Source of the DNA: Rhodanobacter denitrificans
GTDB taxonomy: Bacteria > Pseudomonadota > Gammaproteobacteria > Xanthomonadales > Rhodanobacteraceae
Length of the DNA: 64,000 bases
NCBI GenBank assembly: GCA_017848855.1
Contig: JAFIHF010000021.1
Coordinates: 1-64,000 of the forward strand
Direction of reading: 5' to 3'
In this document: positions 53,429 to 62,840 of the stretch, in pieces
How the letters are laid out: each line of letters begins with the position of its first letter
How positions within the stretch are numbered: position 1 is the first letter of the stretch
Made by a program: the position numbers and the translations under genes
Notes under the pieces: generated by a model
What the model was told of the DNA's origin: nothing
Database searches by the model: none
Seen by the model: only the letters and a program-made list of their open reading frames with translations

Positions 53429-55750
53429 TTACGGCATGGTTTGCAGGGACACCCGGCCCAGCGCATACAGCGGCCCGTCGACGGGCGCGGTGTAGACCAG
53501 GCACAGCGAGTGCTCGCCGCTCTGCGCGGGCAGTTTCGCGTCCAGCTTGAACTCGCGCGGGGCGTGCGCGGGATCGGGCAGCGGCATGGTGGCGAGCAGC
53601 GGGCCGTCGCAACGGTCGGCATGCACTACCAGCTCGCCGAACGGCGTCGCGTGCGGGCGCGACACCACCAGTTTCTGCTCGTGCGCCAGCTGGAAGTTGC
53701 GCGGCAGACGCACCGCGTCGACCTGGATCGCTTTGATGCCGTCCATCAGCGTGGGCGGGAACAGCTGGCAGGCGTCGAACACGTTCACCGCGTACACCGG
53801 CTGGGTGCTCGTCGCGTCGGGCATCGGCTGCAGGCGCAGGCGGAAGTCGCTGCCGGGGCAGTTCGCCAGTGCGGTGCCGGGCAGGCTGAGCAGGGCGGCG
53901 CGGCTGATCGCGCGCGTGCGCGGCGCGGCGAGTGCGCTGCCGTCATTGGCGAAGCTGGCGGCGCGCACGGTGGCGGGCAGCGTCAGGTTGATCGGCGACT
54001 GATACAGCGGCGAAGCCGGCGTGGGCGCGCTGCCGTCCAGCGTGTAGTGGATCGCGCCGAAATCGGCCTGGTCGGCCAGCGTCACCGTGGCCTTGCCGGT
54101 GGCCAGCGCCACGTTGCGGTCGACATGGATGGCCACCGCGAACGCGCTGTCGGCGTAGTCCACATGCTGGGCGCGGTAGCGCGCGAGCTGGGCCGGCAGG
54201 CGCGCGAGGAAGCCGCGCCAGTTATTGCTGGCGGCCGGCGACCAGGCCACTTCGCTGAGCGCGTCCAGCCGCGGGAACACCGCGTGTTCCACGTGGGCGA
54301 ACGTGGGGATGTGCTCGGTCCACACGTTGGCCTGCAGGCCCAGCACGTGCTTCGCCTGGGTCGCGTTCAGCACGTCCGGCACCACCTGCAGGCCGTACAC
54401 GTCCTTGAGCGATTCCACGCCGAGGCGGCCGGCGTACTCGTCGGCGAGGTCGCCCTGCACGTGGTCGAAGTACAGGCCCGGCGAGGGCGACATCACCACG
54501 TCGTGGCCGAGCAGCGCCGCCTTGATCCCGCCGTCGATGCCGCGCCAGGACATCACCGTGGCGTCCGCCGGCAGGTTGTCGCCTTCGAGAATCTCGTCCC
54601 AGCCGATCAGCTTGCGGCCGTGCTTTTCCAGGTACTGGCCGATGCGGCCCATGAACCAGCCCTGCAGCGCGTCTTCATTGCTGATGCCGAGCGCGCGCAT
54701 CTTCGCCTGCACCGTGGGCGAGGCCTGCCACTGGTCCTTGATCGCCTCGTCGCCGCCCACGTGGATGTACGTCGACGGGAACAGCGCCATCACCTCGTCG
54801 AGCACATGGTCGATGAAGGCGAAGCTGGCGTCGTCGACGTTGTACAGGTACGGGTTCACGCCCCAGTCGACGGATACCGGCGGACGCTTGCCGGTGACGC
54901 CGAGCTGCGGATAGGAGGCCACCGCGGCTTGCGCGTGGCCAGGCATGTCCAGCTCCGGCACGATGGTGACGTGGCGCGCGGCGGCGTAGGCCACCACGGC
55001 GCGGATTTCGTCCTGCGTGTAGTAGCCGCCGTAGCGTTTCGGCTCGCCGTCGCGGCCGGCGTCGGGCGGCGTGCGCCAGGCGCCGATCTTCGTCAGTTCC
55101 GGATAACGCTTGATCTCGATGCGCCAGCCCTGGTCGTCGGTGAGGTGCCAGTGCAGCACGTCGAGCTTGTGCTGGGCCATCTGGTCGATCAGCTTTTCCA
55201 CCTCCGCCACGCTCTGGAAGTGGCGCACGGAGTCGAGCATCAGCCCGCGCCAGGCGAAGCGCGGCCAGTCGCGGATGGCGAGCGCGGGCACGTCCACCGC
55301 GCCTTGCCGCGCGTCGGGCGTGAGCAGCTGGTACAGCGTCATCGCGCCGTGGAACAGGCCGGCGTCGTCGCGCGCACGGACGCGGATGCCTTGCGGCGTG
55401 ACGTCGAGCGCATAGCCTTCGGCCTGCGCCACCGGCGCCTGCGGGTCGCGCTGCAGCACGATCGCGTGCGCGGCTTGGCCGTCGGCGGCGAGCTGCAGCT
55501 GCAGGCCGCGCGTGCGCGCCTCGAGCGCGATCAGGTAATCCGCGGCCTGCTTCGTCGCGGCGTCATCGCTCGCGAGCACCACGGGCGTGTGCGCGTCCAC
55601 GGCGAAGCCGCCGTGCTGCAGCTCGATCTGCGCGGGCAGCGGAATCAGTGCGGGCGGCGCCGCGTCATCGGCGCGTGCGGCCTGCGCCGGCAGCAGGGCG
55701 AGCGCGAGCAGCAGGCCGGCGCAGCGGGACAACAGGGCGGGACGGTTCAT
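53429..55750 (-). CDS. Beta-N-acetylhexosaminidase (GH20)
   Basis: A 773-residue exported enzyme that releases GlcNAc from chitooligosaccharides. Signal peptide MNRPALLSRCAGLLLALALL, a GH20b N-terminal domain (about 35-155), then the catalytic barrel. The barrel has LDSVRHFQSVAEVEKLIDQMA, HWHLTDDQGWRIEI and the catalytic Asp-Glu pair in HVGGDEA near residue 333. A C-terminal beta-rich region with a chitobiase-like domain (YTLDGSAPTPASPLY) follows. It lies downstream of the TonB receptor and kinase genes, consistent with chitin breakdown in the periplasm or at the surface. Confidence 0.95.
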   Translation of the reverse strand: MNRPALLSRCAGLLLALALLPAQAARADDAAPPALIPLPAQIELQHGGFAVDAHTPVVLASDDAATKQAADYLIALEARTRGLQLQLAADGQAAHAIVLQRDPQAPVAQAEGYALDVTPQGIRVRARDDAGLFHGAMTLYQLLTPDARQGAVDVPALAIRDWPRFAWRGLMLDSVRHFQSVAEVEKLIDQMAQHKLDVLHWHLTDDQGWRIEIKRYPELTKIGAWRTPPDAGRDGEPKRYGGYYTQDEIRAVVAYAAARHVTIVPELDMPGHAQAAVASYPQLGVTGKRPPVSVDWGVNPYLYNVDDASFAFIDHVLDEVMALFPSTYIHVGGDEAIKDQWQASPTVQAKMRALGISNEDALQGWFMGRIGQYLEKHGRKLIGWDEILEGDNLPADATVMSWRGIDGGIKAALLGHDVVMSPSPGLYFDHVQGDLADEYAGRLGVESLKDVYGLQVVPDVLNATQAKHVLGLQANVWTEHIPTFAHVEHAVFPRLDALSEVAWSPAASNNWRGFLARLPAQLARYRAQHVDYADSAFAVAIHVDRNVALATGKATVTLADQADFGAIHYTLDGSAPTPASPLYQSPINLTLPATVRAASFANDGSALAAPRTRAISRAALLSLPGTALANCPGSDFRLRLQPMPDATSTQPVYAVNVFDACQLFPPTLMDGIKAIQVDAVRLPRNFQLAHEQKLVVSRPHATPFGELVVHADRCDGPLLATMPLPDPAHAPREFKLDAKLPAQSGEHSLCLVYTAPVDGPLYALGRVSLQTMP

Positions 55751-55799
55751 CGGCGGCTCCGGCGGATTGGTTTTCGCCTGGTTTCAATCTGGGGATCCC

Positions 55800-55897
55800 G
55801 TTCGCGCTGAGCGTAGCTTGCGTCAGCAAGCGAAGTCGAAGCGTCCCCACAAAGTGCCCTTCGACTTCGGCCCTTCGGGCCTACGCTCAGGGCGAAC
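55800..55897. repeat. Large imperfect inverted repeat
   Basis: GTTCGCGCTGAGCGTAG (55800-55816) and CTACGCTCAGGGCGAAC (55881-55897) pair at 16 of 17 positions. Inside are GAAGTCGAAG and CTTCGACTTCGG arms. It lies between the TonB receptor stop and the GH20 start, and would be transcribed only if the two genes share a message. No other copy was noticed in the window. Confidence 0.7.
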
Positions 55898-55925
55898 GGT
55901 GAGTGCTTGCTCGGCCATTCCAGAC

Positions 55926-55959
55926 AAAAAGACGGGCCCGCAAACCGAAGCCGGGCCCG
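55926..55959 (-). terminator. Rho-independent terminator of the TonB receptor gene
   Basis: On the minus strand an 8-bp GC stem (CGGGCCCG twice, 55952-55959 and 55933-55940) is followed directly by TCTTTTTG. Stem, loop and T-run fit a classical intrinsic terminator 48 bp after the receptor stop. It implies that the GH20 gene has its own promoter or is read by leak-through. Confidence 0.8.
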
Positions 55960-56007
55960 CACGGGGAGAGTGCAGGCCGTCCATGGCCCGCGGGTTGTCG
56001 CGGCGGG

Positions 56008-58704
56008 TCAGAACTTCAGGTGCGCGTTCAGGTAGTACTGGCGACCGTTCTCGTAGAACGCGGTCGGGATGTACGCGCTCTGGTAGTACTTGGTGGTCGG
56101 GTTGTTGAGGTTCAGCGCATCCAGGCTGAAGCTCAGCCAGTCGGTGGCCTTGTAGCTGAAGGACGCACCCAGCGTGCCGTACGACGCCTGGTAGTACGGC
56201 ACCGCGCCCTGCAGGCCGATCAGGAACGCCGAGCGCCAGCTGTAGCCGATGCGCGCGCCGAACGTGTCGTTCTCGAAGTAGGCACCGAGGTTGTAGGTGT
56301 TCTTCGAGGTGCCGAGCAGGTTGTGGCTGCCGTCCGCCCAGGTGAAGGACGAGGAGCCGTCGACGTAGGTGTAGTTGGCGTTCACGCCGAAGAACTGGCC
56401 GATCGGCTGGTTGTAGGTCAGTTCCAGGCCGGACAGGCGGGCGTCGGCATTCAGCGGCACGGCCACCTTGTAGGTCTCGAGCTTGTGGGTCAGCTCGCTG
56501 AAGAGCTGCTGGTCCTCGGTGCCGAACGCCACGTAGTTCTTCATGTTCATGGAGAACGCGTTGGCGGCGAGCAGGCCGCGCGGCATGAAGTACCACTCCA
56601 GGCCGGCGTCGAAGTTGGTCGACAGCACCGGTTTCAGGTGCGGGTTGCCGCCGCCGCCGGTCTTGTCCAGGTCCGAACCCCAGGAGGAGGCGCCGAGCGC
56701 GGAGTAGTCCGGCAGGGTCTGGGTCTGCGACACCGCGAAGCGGGCGATCAGGTCCTCGGCGATGTTGAACTTCAGGTTGAAGCTCGGCAGGAAGCGGCCG
56801 TAGTGGTTCGTGTAGTGGCGGCGGTCCCACTGGCCGAACAGGCTGCTCACGTCCGCCGGCTGCCCGGCCGGCACCGCGAAGTAGGTGTCGATGCCTTGGT
56901 TGATGTTGACGTAGCGCAGGCCGGCGTTGCCGCTCCAGTTCTCGCCCTGGAAGTTGGCCTGGAAGTACGCCGCGGCGTTCTTCTCGTCCACCCGCCACTC
57001 GCCGCCGTAGTTGTGGCGGCCGGTCGGGCCGTCGTTGTTGGAGAGCCAGGTGGAGTTGGCGTTGATCGCGCTTTGCAGCGCGGCCGGGGTGAAGTACCAG
57101 ATGTTGCGCGGGAACTGGCCGCCGATGCCCTGGGCGAAATTGCCCGGGTAGTTCGCGGTGGCGCCGTTCTGCAGCGCGGCCCAGATGTTGCCGGGCGAGG
57201 CGCCCTCGGGCGACAGCGCGGCGCGGTCGTGCTTGGCGTAGCGCACGCCGTAGTTGAACGAGTTCAGCACGCCGGCGTTGAAGTACTGGGTGAAGTCGGC
57301 GGTGAACCAGTTCTCCTTGTCGGTGGCCTTGACGATCTGGTTGCCCCAGGTGCCGAAGCTGGTCACGCCGGACGGGCCGCCGTTGCCGCCCACGCTCCAG
57401 TCCACCGGCGAGCCGTTGCCGTGCGTGGTCCAGCTGGCGCCGCCGCCGTTGTTGCCGGTCACCTCGGCGATGAACTGCTTCGGCGTGGCGCCGGTGCCCT
57501 TGGTGGTGCCGGCCTGGAACGTGGCCGTGAGGTTGTCCGAGACGTTCCAGTCGGCATCGGCGGTGTAGTAGTAGGTCTTCGCCGAGGCCTTGCGGTCGAT
57601 CATGTCGTACACGGTGTAATCCGTGCCCGGCTTGCCCGCATAGGTGGCGTTGGTGAGCACGCCGTTCTGCACGGTGTAACCCGGGTTCGGCGCCTGCGAG
57701 GTGGCGAAGTTGCCGCCCCACAGCATGTAGTTGCGGTTGTAGTTGTCGGCGTCGAGCTTGGAGTAGAAGCCGCTCAGGCCGAGGGTGAGGTCGTTGTTCG
57801 GGCGGAACTGCGCCTCGAGCAGGCCGCCGGTGCGCTTGCGGGTCTGGGTGAACAGCGTGGAGCCGAGCAGCGACGGAATGTACACGCCGACCAGGTCGGG
57901 GTTGGTGGCGGCCACCGGATCGGTGGCGGCGATCTGCTGGAAGCCGCCCGGAAGCTCCTGCGCCTCGCGCTGCAGGTGGCGCTTCTCGTCGAACACCTGG
58001 GCCAGCACGCCGAACGTGCTGTCGTCGTTCTTCCAGTTGAACAGGCCGGAGAACTGGCCGTCGGTGGTGGATGCCGTGCTGGAGTACACGCCGCCGATGC
58101 TGGCGTCCGCGGTGACCTGCTTGTCGAAGTCCAGCGGCTTGCGGGTGATGATGTCGACGTTGCCGGTGGTGCCGCCGTCCTGGAAGCGGGCTTCGGAGGA
58201 CTTGTGCACTTCCACGCGGCTGACGATCTCGGACGGCAGCAGGGTGTAGCTCACGCTGCGGCCCACGGTGTTGCCCTGGCTCAGCACGAACCAGTCGGCG
58301 GAACCCACGCCGTGCCCGTTGATCAGCGTCTGGGTCAGGCTCGGGCTGGTGCCGCGCAGGCTGACGCGGTCGGCTTCGTCGAAGCCGCCTTCCTGGGCGC
58401 TGGAGGACTGGATGTCCACGCCGGGCAGGTTGCGCAGGGTATCGGCCACGTTGTGCGCGGGCAGCTTGCCCACGTCTTCGGCGGTGACCACCTCGATGTT
58501 GGAGTTGGCGTCCTTCTTGATGTCGAGCGCCTTCTCGGTGGAGCCGCGGATGCCGGTGACGGTGACCGTCGACAGGGTTTTCGCTTCCTTCTTGCTCGCA
58601 GCGTTGCCGTTCTGGGTCGTCGTGCCGTCCTGCGCGTAAGCGCCGACGGACAGGCACAGGCCGGCGACGATGCTCGCGGCAAGCAGTGACTTGCGGTGGT
58701 TCAT
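56008..58704 (-). CDS. TonB-dependent receptor, probable chitooligosaccharide/GlcNAc uptake
   Basis: An 898-residue outer-membrane transporter. It has a signal peptide (MNHRKSLLAASIVAGLCLSVGAYAQ) and a TonB-box-like LSTVTVTGI. The plug domain (about 60-170) includes VVTAEDVGKLPAHNVADTLRNLPG, in part here, and the 22-stranded barrel ends in an aromatic C-terminus LNAHLKF. No N-terminal STN signalling domain is present. The substrate is inferred from the flanking GH20, kinase, permease and LacI genes. Several xanthomonad receptors in such loci are induced by GlcNAc. Confidence 0.92.
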   Translation of the reverse strand: MNHRKSLLAASIVAGLCLSVGAYAQDGTTTQNGNAASKKEAKTLSTVTVTGIRGSTEKALDIKKDANSNIEVVTAEDVGKLPAHNVADTLRNLPGVDIQSSSAQEGGFDEADRVSLRGTSPSLTQTLINGHGVGSADWFVLSQGNTVGRSVSYTLLPSEIVSRVEVHKSSEARFQDGGTTGNVDIITRKPLDFDKQVTADASIGGVYSSTASTTDGQFSGLFNWKNDDSTFGVLAQVFDEKRHLQREAQELPGGFQQIAATDPVAATNPDLVGVYIPSLLGSTLFTQTRKRTGGLLEAQFRPNNDLTLGLSGFYSKLDADNYNRNYMLWGGNFATSQAPNPGYTVQNGVLTNATYAGKPGTDYTVYDMIDRKASAKTYYYTADADWNVSDNLTATFQAGTTKGTGATPKQFIAEVTGNNGGGASWTTHGNGSPVDWSVGGNGGPSGVTSFGTWGNQIVKATDKENWFTADFTQYFNAGVLNSFNYGVRYAKHDRAALSPEGASPGNIWAALQNGATANYPGNFAQGIGGQFPRNIWYFTPAALQSAINANSTWLSNNDGPTGRHNYGGEWRVDEKNAAAYFQANFQGENWSGNAGLRYVNINQGIDTYFAVPAGQPADVSSLFGQWDRRHYTNHYGRFLPSFNLKFNIAEDLIARFAVSQTQTLPDYSALGASSWGSDLDKTGGGGNPHLKPVLSTNFDAGLEWYFMPRGLLAANAFSMNMKNYVAFGTEDQQLFSELTHKLETYKVAVPLNADARLSGLELTYNQPIGQFFGVNANYTYVDGSSSFTWADGSHNLLGTSKNTYNLGAYFENDTFGARIGYSWRSAFLIGLQGAVPYYQASYGTLGASFSYKATDWLSFSLDALNLNNPTTKYYQSAYIPTAFYENGRQYYLNAHLKF

Positions 58705-58789
58705 GATGTCCTCCCCTCAGAGGCTGGATCAGTTGGGACCGTGTGGTCGTGGTGGTCTTGCTTGATGGACGGCGTTCGGCGCCGTGTCG

Positions 58790-59887
58790 CTAGAGCGGTG
58801 GCATGGCTGGATCTCCCTGCCGCTCGTCCAGAAACCAGCTGGCGGCGCCGATGACACCTAGCTGGCCGTGCTCGATCAGTCGTACGGGAACCTTTTGCAG
58901 GAAGGCGCGCATCACGCCCTTGTTGAAGTAGCGCTCGGCGAAACGGCTGGCGCGCAGGAAGCCGTGCAGTTGCGGCAGGATGCCGCCGGCGAGGAACACG
59001 CCGCCGCTGGCGCCGTACAGCATCGCCAGGTCGCCGGTGAAGCTGCCGAGCAGGCCGCAGAACACCTCGAGCGTTTCCAGCGCCGTGGCGTCGTGGCCGG
59101 CCAGCGCGGCGCCGGTGACTTCCGCCGGCGTCATCAGCGCCACCGCGCTGCCGCGCAGCTCGCACAGCGCGTGGTAGAGCTTGAGCAGGCCGGGGCCGGA
59201 GAGCGCGTCCTCGTAGGAGACGTAGGCGCGGCCGCGCGCGAGCACGCGCAGGATCGCGATCTCGCGTTCGTTGCCGGGCGCCAGCGCGATCTGGCCGGCT
59301 TCGGTGGGCAGCACCTGCGCATGGCCGGCGCGCGGCAGCAGCACCGCCGAGCCCAGCCCGGTGCCCGGCCCCATCACCAGCACCGGGCCGCGCGGCGCCG
59401 GCTGCGTGGTTTCGATCACCGGCAGCGTCTCGTCCACGTCCAGGAACTGGGTGGCCCAGGCCACCGCCTCGAAATCGTTGATCACTTCCAGCTGGCTCAG
59501 GCCGAGCTGCTCGCGCAGCGCGCCGATCGCCACCGGCCAGGGCAGGTTCTCGTTGACGATCGCGTCGTCCAGCACCACGCCGGCGCAGGCCACCACGCAG
59601 CGGCGCACGCGCGCGGCGAGCGCGGCGTGGCCGGCGGCCGGCAATTGCGCCATGAAGTCGCGCAGCACGGCGCCGAGGCCGGCCCAGTCGGCGCAGCAGT
59701 AGCGCTGGTAGTGCAGCACGCTGACCGGCTGCCGGCCCGCAGGCGTGCCGAGCACCAGGCCGATGCGCGCATGGGTGCCGCCGACGTCGGCGGCGAGGAA
59801 CGGCTCGCCCCGGTCGAACGCGCCGTGCGGCGCCGGCGGCTGCGGCGACGGCGGGGCGGCATGACGCTGGCTGGCGAACTCTCCCAC
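58790..59887 (-). CDS. Glucokinase-family sugar kinase (glucokinase or GlcNAc kinase)
   Basis: A 365-residue ATP-dependent sugar kinase. It has the phosphate-1 motif AADVGGTHARIGLV, ENLPWPVA near the sugar site and a conserved acidic VINDFEAVAWAT containing the catalytic Asp. Further motifs are MGPGTGLGSA (phosphate-2), PTEAGQIALAP and the C-terminal GGVFLAGGILP (adenosine motif). In xanthomonad GlcNAc loci the kinase is of this family, so GlcNAc is as likely a substrate as glucose. The GTG at 59887 with AGGGGAAA upstream is chosen; the longer frame to 60016 covers the operator. It is cotranscribed with the TonB receptor or adjacent to it by 85 bp. Confidence 0.86.
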   Translation of the reverse strand: MGEFASQRHAAPPSPQPPAPHGAFDRGEPFLAADVGGTHARIGLVLGTPAGRQPVSVLHYQRYCCADWAGLGAVLRDFMAQLPAAGHAALAARVRRCVVACAGVVLDDAIVNENLPWPVAIGALREQLGLSQLEVINDFEAVAWATQFLDVDETLPVIETTQPAPRGPVLVMGPGTGLGSAVLLPRAGHAQVLPTEAGQIALAPGNEREIAILRVLARGRAYVSYEDALSGPGLLKLYHALCELRGSAVALMTPAEVTGAALAGHDATALETLEVFCGLLGSFTGDLAMLYGASGGVFLAGGILPQLHGFLRASRFAERYFNKGVMRAFLQKVPVRLIEHGQLGVIGAASWFLDERQGDPAMPPL

Positions 59888-59976
59888 TGGATTTCCCCTT
59901 GCTCCGCGGTGTCTGGACGGCGTGGCGCGTGGTGTGCGGCTGCCGGGAACGCTTTGGGCGGAGTCTGGAAGCGGTA

Positions 59977-59990
59977 TGACAACGTTGTCA
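59977..59990. promoter_or_regulatory. Perfect 14-bp palindromic operator (NagR-like)
   Basis: TGACAACGTTGTCA is a perfect palindrome with a central CG, the typical LacI-family operator form. It lies 89 bp upstream of the kinase start and within the region divergent to the MFS permease. It is the most probable binding site of the LacI-type regulator at 61663. Confidence 0.8.
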
Positions 59991-60080
59991 AGTGGCTGTC
60001 CCGGGATTGTCACCATCGTCGGGCGCGCCGTGCAACATGACTGTTGGCAGGGGGGCGATACACGCGCTGTGTCGTACGCC

Positions 60081-60148
60081 GTAGGAGCGCACCCTGTGCG
60101 CGATCAAGCTTTCCGCAAGAGCCGTTCGCGCACAGGGTGCGCTCCTAC
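60081..60148. repeat. REP-like palindrome inside the divergent regulatory region
   Basis: GTAGGAGCGCACCCTGTGCG and its inverse form a 68-bp hairpin unit lying between the perfect operator (59977) and the operator-like promoter site (60181). Being between divergent genes it is unlikely to act on a finished transcript end. Confidence 0.85.
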
Positions 60149-60179
60149 GCGCTCCGCCGGATGGGATTGCAGCTGCCGG

Positions 60180-60208
60180 TTGACAACGTTGGACTTTGCA
60201 GCCAATAA
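60180..60208 (+). promoter_or_regulatory. Promoter with operator half-site for the MFS permease
   Basis: TTGACA (60180-60185) acts as a -35 with a weak -10 CAATAA 17 bp on (60203-60208). TGACAACGTTG of the same segment equals 11 bases of the palindrome at 59977, so the LacI-type regulator would cover the -35 and block transcription of the permease and regulator genes. Confidence 0.6.
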
Positions 60209-60278
60209 AGGAGCCCTCGGCAGCCGCGGCTGCCGCTATGCTCACGGCCGTCCACGCCGTACCCCGGGGAGAGAAATC

Positions 60279-61562
60279 ATGGCAAGCACGCTGGCGGCCG
60301 CGCCGTCCGAACGCTCCTACATCGGCCCGATGATCGTCATCGGCGTGCTGTTCTTCATCTTCGGCTTCGTCACCTGGCTCAACGGGCCGCTGATCACCTT
60401 CGTCAAGCTGGCGTTCCAGCTGCCCGACGCCTACGCGTTCCTGGTGCCGTTCGCGTTCTACATCTCCTACTTCGTGTTCTCGCTGCCGGCCTCGTGGGTG
60501 CTGCGCCGCACCGGCATGAAGAAGGGCATGGCGCTGGGCCTGTTCGTGATGGCGGCCGGCGCGCTGCTGTTCGGCCAGTTCGCCACCATGCGCGTGTTCG
60601 CCGGCGCGCTCACCGGCCTGTTCGTGATCGGCGCGGGCCTGTCGCTGCTGCAGACCGCCTCGAACCCCTACATCAGCATCCTCGGCCCGATCGACAGCGC
60701 GGCGCAGCGCATCGCCTTCATGGGTATCTGCAACAAGCTCGCCGGCATTCTCGCGCCGCTGGTGCTCGGCGCGCTGGTGCTGCACGGCATCGGCGACCTC
60801 GACGCGCAGGTGAAGGCCGCCGACCCGGCGCTGCGCGAGGGCCTGCTGAACGCGTTCGCCGCGAAGGTGCACCTGCCGTACATGGCGATGGGCGGCCTGC
60901 TGCTGCTGCTCGGCGTGTGGGTGCTGCGCTCCTCGCTGCCGGAGATCAAGCCGGCCGGCGCGAACGACGAGCACGCGATCGGCCACACCGGCCGCACCAT
61001 CTACAGCTTCCCGCACCTGTGGCTGGGCGTGCTGTGCCTGTTCCTGTATCTGGGCGTGGAGGTGATGGCCGGCGACGCGATCGGCACCTACGGCGCCGGC
61101 TTCGGCCTGCCGCTGGACCAGACCAAGTTCTTCACCGCGTTCACGCTCGGCGCGATGCTGCTCGGCTACCTGGCCGGCCTGGTGCTGATCCCGCGCGTCG
61201 TCTCGCAGCAGCGCTACCTCGCGGTGTCCGCGGTGCTCGGCGTGCTGTTCACGCTGGGCGCCTACTTCACCACCGGCTACGCCTCGGTCACCCTCGTCGC
61301 CGCGCTGGGCTTCGCCAACGCGATGATGTGGCCGGCGATCTTCCCGCTCGCGATCAAGGGCCTGGGCCGCCACACCGAGGCCGGCTCGGCGCTGCTGATC
61401 ATGGGCATCGCGGGCGGCGCGCTGATCCCGCTGGCCTTCGTGCACCTGAAGGAGGTCATCAACTTCCAGGCGGCGTTCGCGCTGCTGATGGTGCCCTGCT
61501 ACCTGTACATCCTCTACTACGGCCTGCGCGGCCACCGCGTCGGTCAGCACGCGGCGGGCTGA
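60279..61562 (+). CDS. nagP: FHS-family MFS sugar permease (NagP-like)
   Basis: A 427-residue inner-membrane symporter with 12 hydrophobic segments. It shows the fucose-permease family marks FFIFGFVTWLNGPLI near the start, LQTASNPYISILGP in the middle and FANAMMWPAIFPLAIKGLG later. Close relatives in xanthomonads and Shewanella import GlcNAc or glucose. The ribosome-binding site GGGGAGAG precedes the ATG. Located directly upstream of the LacI-type regulator and behind the operator-like promoter at 60180. Confidence 0.9.
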   Translation: MASTLAAAPSERSYIGPMIVIGVLFFIFGFVTWLNGPLITFVKLAFQLPDAYAFLVPFAFYISYFVFSLPASWVLRRTGMKKGMALGLFVMAAGALLFGQFATMRVFAGALTGLFVIGAGLSLLQTASNPYISILGPIDSAAQRIAFMGICNKLAGILAPLVLGALVLHGIGDLDAQVKAADPALREGLLNAFAAKVHLPYMAMGGLLLLLGVWVLRSSLPEIKPAGANDEHAIGHTGRTIYSFPHLWLGVLCLFLYLGVEVMAGDAIGTYGAGFGLPLDQTKFFTAFTLGAMLLGYLAGLVLIPRVVSQQRYLAVSAVLGVLFTLGAYFTTGYASVTLVAALGFANAMMWPAIFPLAIKGLGRHTEAGSALLIMGIAGGALIPLAFVHLKEVINFQAAFALLMVPCYLYILYYGLRGHRVGQHAAG

Positions 61563-61662
61563 GATCGCGTGCGGCAGGCGCGCAGCGGTCCGCTAGACTG
61601 TGCGGCGCGTCGGCGCGGCCGTGCCGCGCGTCCCTTCGCATCTCGAATCTGAGGTCTCCCGC

Positions 61663-62712
61663 TTGCGCAGCGCCACCATCAAGGATGTAGCCGAGCAGGC
61701 GGGCGTGTCGCTGAAGACCGTCTCGCGCGTCATCAACAACGAGCCCTCGGTGCACGCGCGCACGCGCGAGAAGGTGCAGCGCGCGATCGAGGCGCTGGAC
61801 TACCGGCCCGATCCCTCCGCGCGCAGCCTGCGCAGCACGCGCGCCTACGCGGTGGGCCTGGTCTACGACAACCCCAACCCGCACTACATCATCAGCATGC
61901 AGAGCGGCGTGCTGGACGCCTGCCGCAAGAGCGGCTACGGCCTGCAGATCCATCCCTGCGACTCCACCTCGCCGCGGCTGGCCGAGGAGCTGGTGGCGCT
62001 GGTCGGCAACGCGCGGCTGGCCGGCCTGGTGCTGGCGCCGCCGATGTCCGAGCAACCGGAGCTGATCCGCAAGCTGGCGGCGGCGAAGATCCCGTTCATG
62101 CGGGTGATCTCCGCGCGGCAGGATCCCAAGGACGGCTATCCCTGCGTCTACGTGGACGACCGCGACGCCGCCTACGCGATCACCGAACACCTGATCCAGC
62201 TCGGCCACACCCGCATCGGCTTCCTGTGGGGCGGCCGCGACCACCGCTCCAGCCCCGAGCGCTACCAGGGCTATGAGGACGCGCTGAAGGACTACGGCAT
62301 CGCGCTCGACCGCAAGCTGATCCTGCCCGGCGACTACTCCTTCGACGACGGCTTCCGCGGCGCGCGCAAGCTGCTCGCGCTGAAGGACCGCCCCACCGCG
62401 ATCTTCGGCTCCAACGACGAGATCGCCGCCGGCGTGCTCGCCGCCGCGCACTCCAGCGGCATCAGCGTGCCGTGGGAACTCTCCATCGCCGGCTTCGAGG
62501 ACAGCCCGTTCTCCAAGCAGTCCTGGCCCGCGTTGACCACCGCGCGCCAGGCCACCGAGGACATCGCCCGCCACGCCGCGCAGCGGCTGATCGCCAACCT
62601 GCAGCATGAGGCGAACGGCGAGCCGCTGGAGGAGGGCAACGAGGGCTTCAGCCCCGAACTGGTGGTGCGCGGTTCCACCGCGCCGTTGCGGAGCGCGCCG
62701 GCGAAGCGTTGA
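61663..62712 (+). CDS. LacI-family regulator of the GlcNAc locus (NagR-like)
   Basis: A 349-residue repressor. The helix-turn-helix is ATIKDVAEQAGVSLKTVSRVIN, followed by the hinge LDYRPDPSARSLRS and a periplasmic-binding-like sensor domain (about 65-335) ending GSTAPL. Its predicted operator is the TGACAACGTTGTCA palindrome at 59977. The start is set at a TTG preceded by GAGG, since LacI proteins begin a few residues before the helix-turn-helix; a GTG at 61600 is possible but adds an atypical tail. The effector is probably a GlcNAc derivative. Confidence 0.9.
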   Translation: MRSATIKDVAEQAGVSLKTVSRVINNEPSVHARTREKVQRAIEALDYRPDPSARSLRSTRAYAVGLVYDNPNPHYIISMQSGVLDACRKSGYGLQIHPCDSTSPRLAEELVALVGNARLAGLVLAPPMSEQPELIRKLAAAKIPFMRVISARQDPKDGYPCVYVDDRDAAYAITEHLIQLGHTRIGFLWGGRDHRSSPERYQGYEDALKDYGIALDRKLILPGDYSFDDGFRGARKLLALKDRPTAIFGSNDEIAAGVLAAAHSSGISVPWELSIAGFEDSPFSKQSWPALTTARQATEDIARHAAQRLIANLQHEANGEPLEEGNEGFSPELVVRGSTAPLRSAPAKR

Positions 62713-62727
62713 CGCGCTCGCTCTTCT

Positions 62728-62752
62728 CCCTCTCCCCCCGTCGGGGAGAGGG
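62728..62752. terminator. CCCTCTCCC hairpin after the LacI gene
   Basis: CCCTCTCCCC (62728-62737) pairs with GGGGAGAGGG (62743-62752) around a 5-nt loop, 15 bp beyond the regulator stop. Same palindromic family as in lhr. Probably doubles as a transcript end. Confidence 0.55.
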
Positions 62753-62840
62753 TGGGGTGAGGGGCGAGTGCTCGCGACAGCCTTGCTTTTCTGTCGTCGC
62801 TCTATGGGGAAAAGGCTGCTGCTCTTGTGCACGCTTGGCA

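Noticed and set aside
55903-58689. Plus-strand open frame of 928 codons opposite the TonB receptor
   Set aside because: Shadow of the receptor gene; Val/Ala/Gly/Arg-rich with no family motif or start signal.
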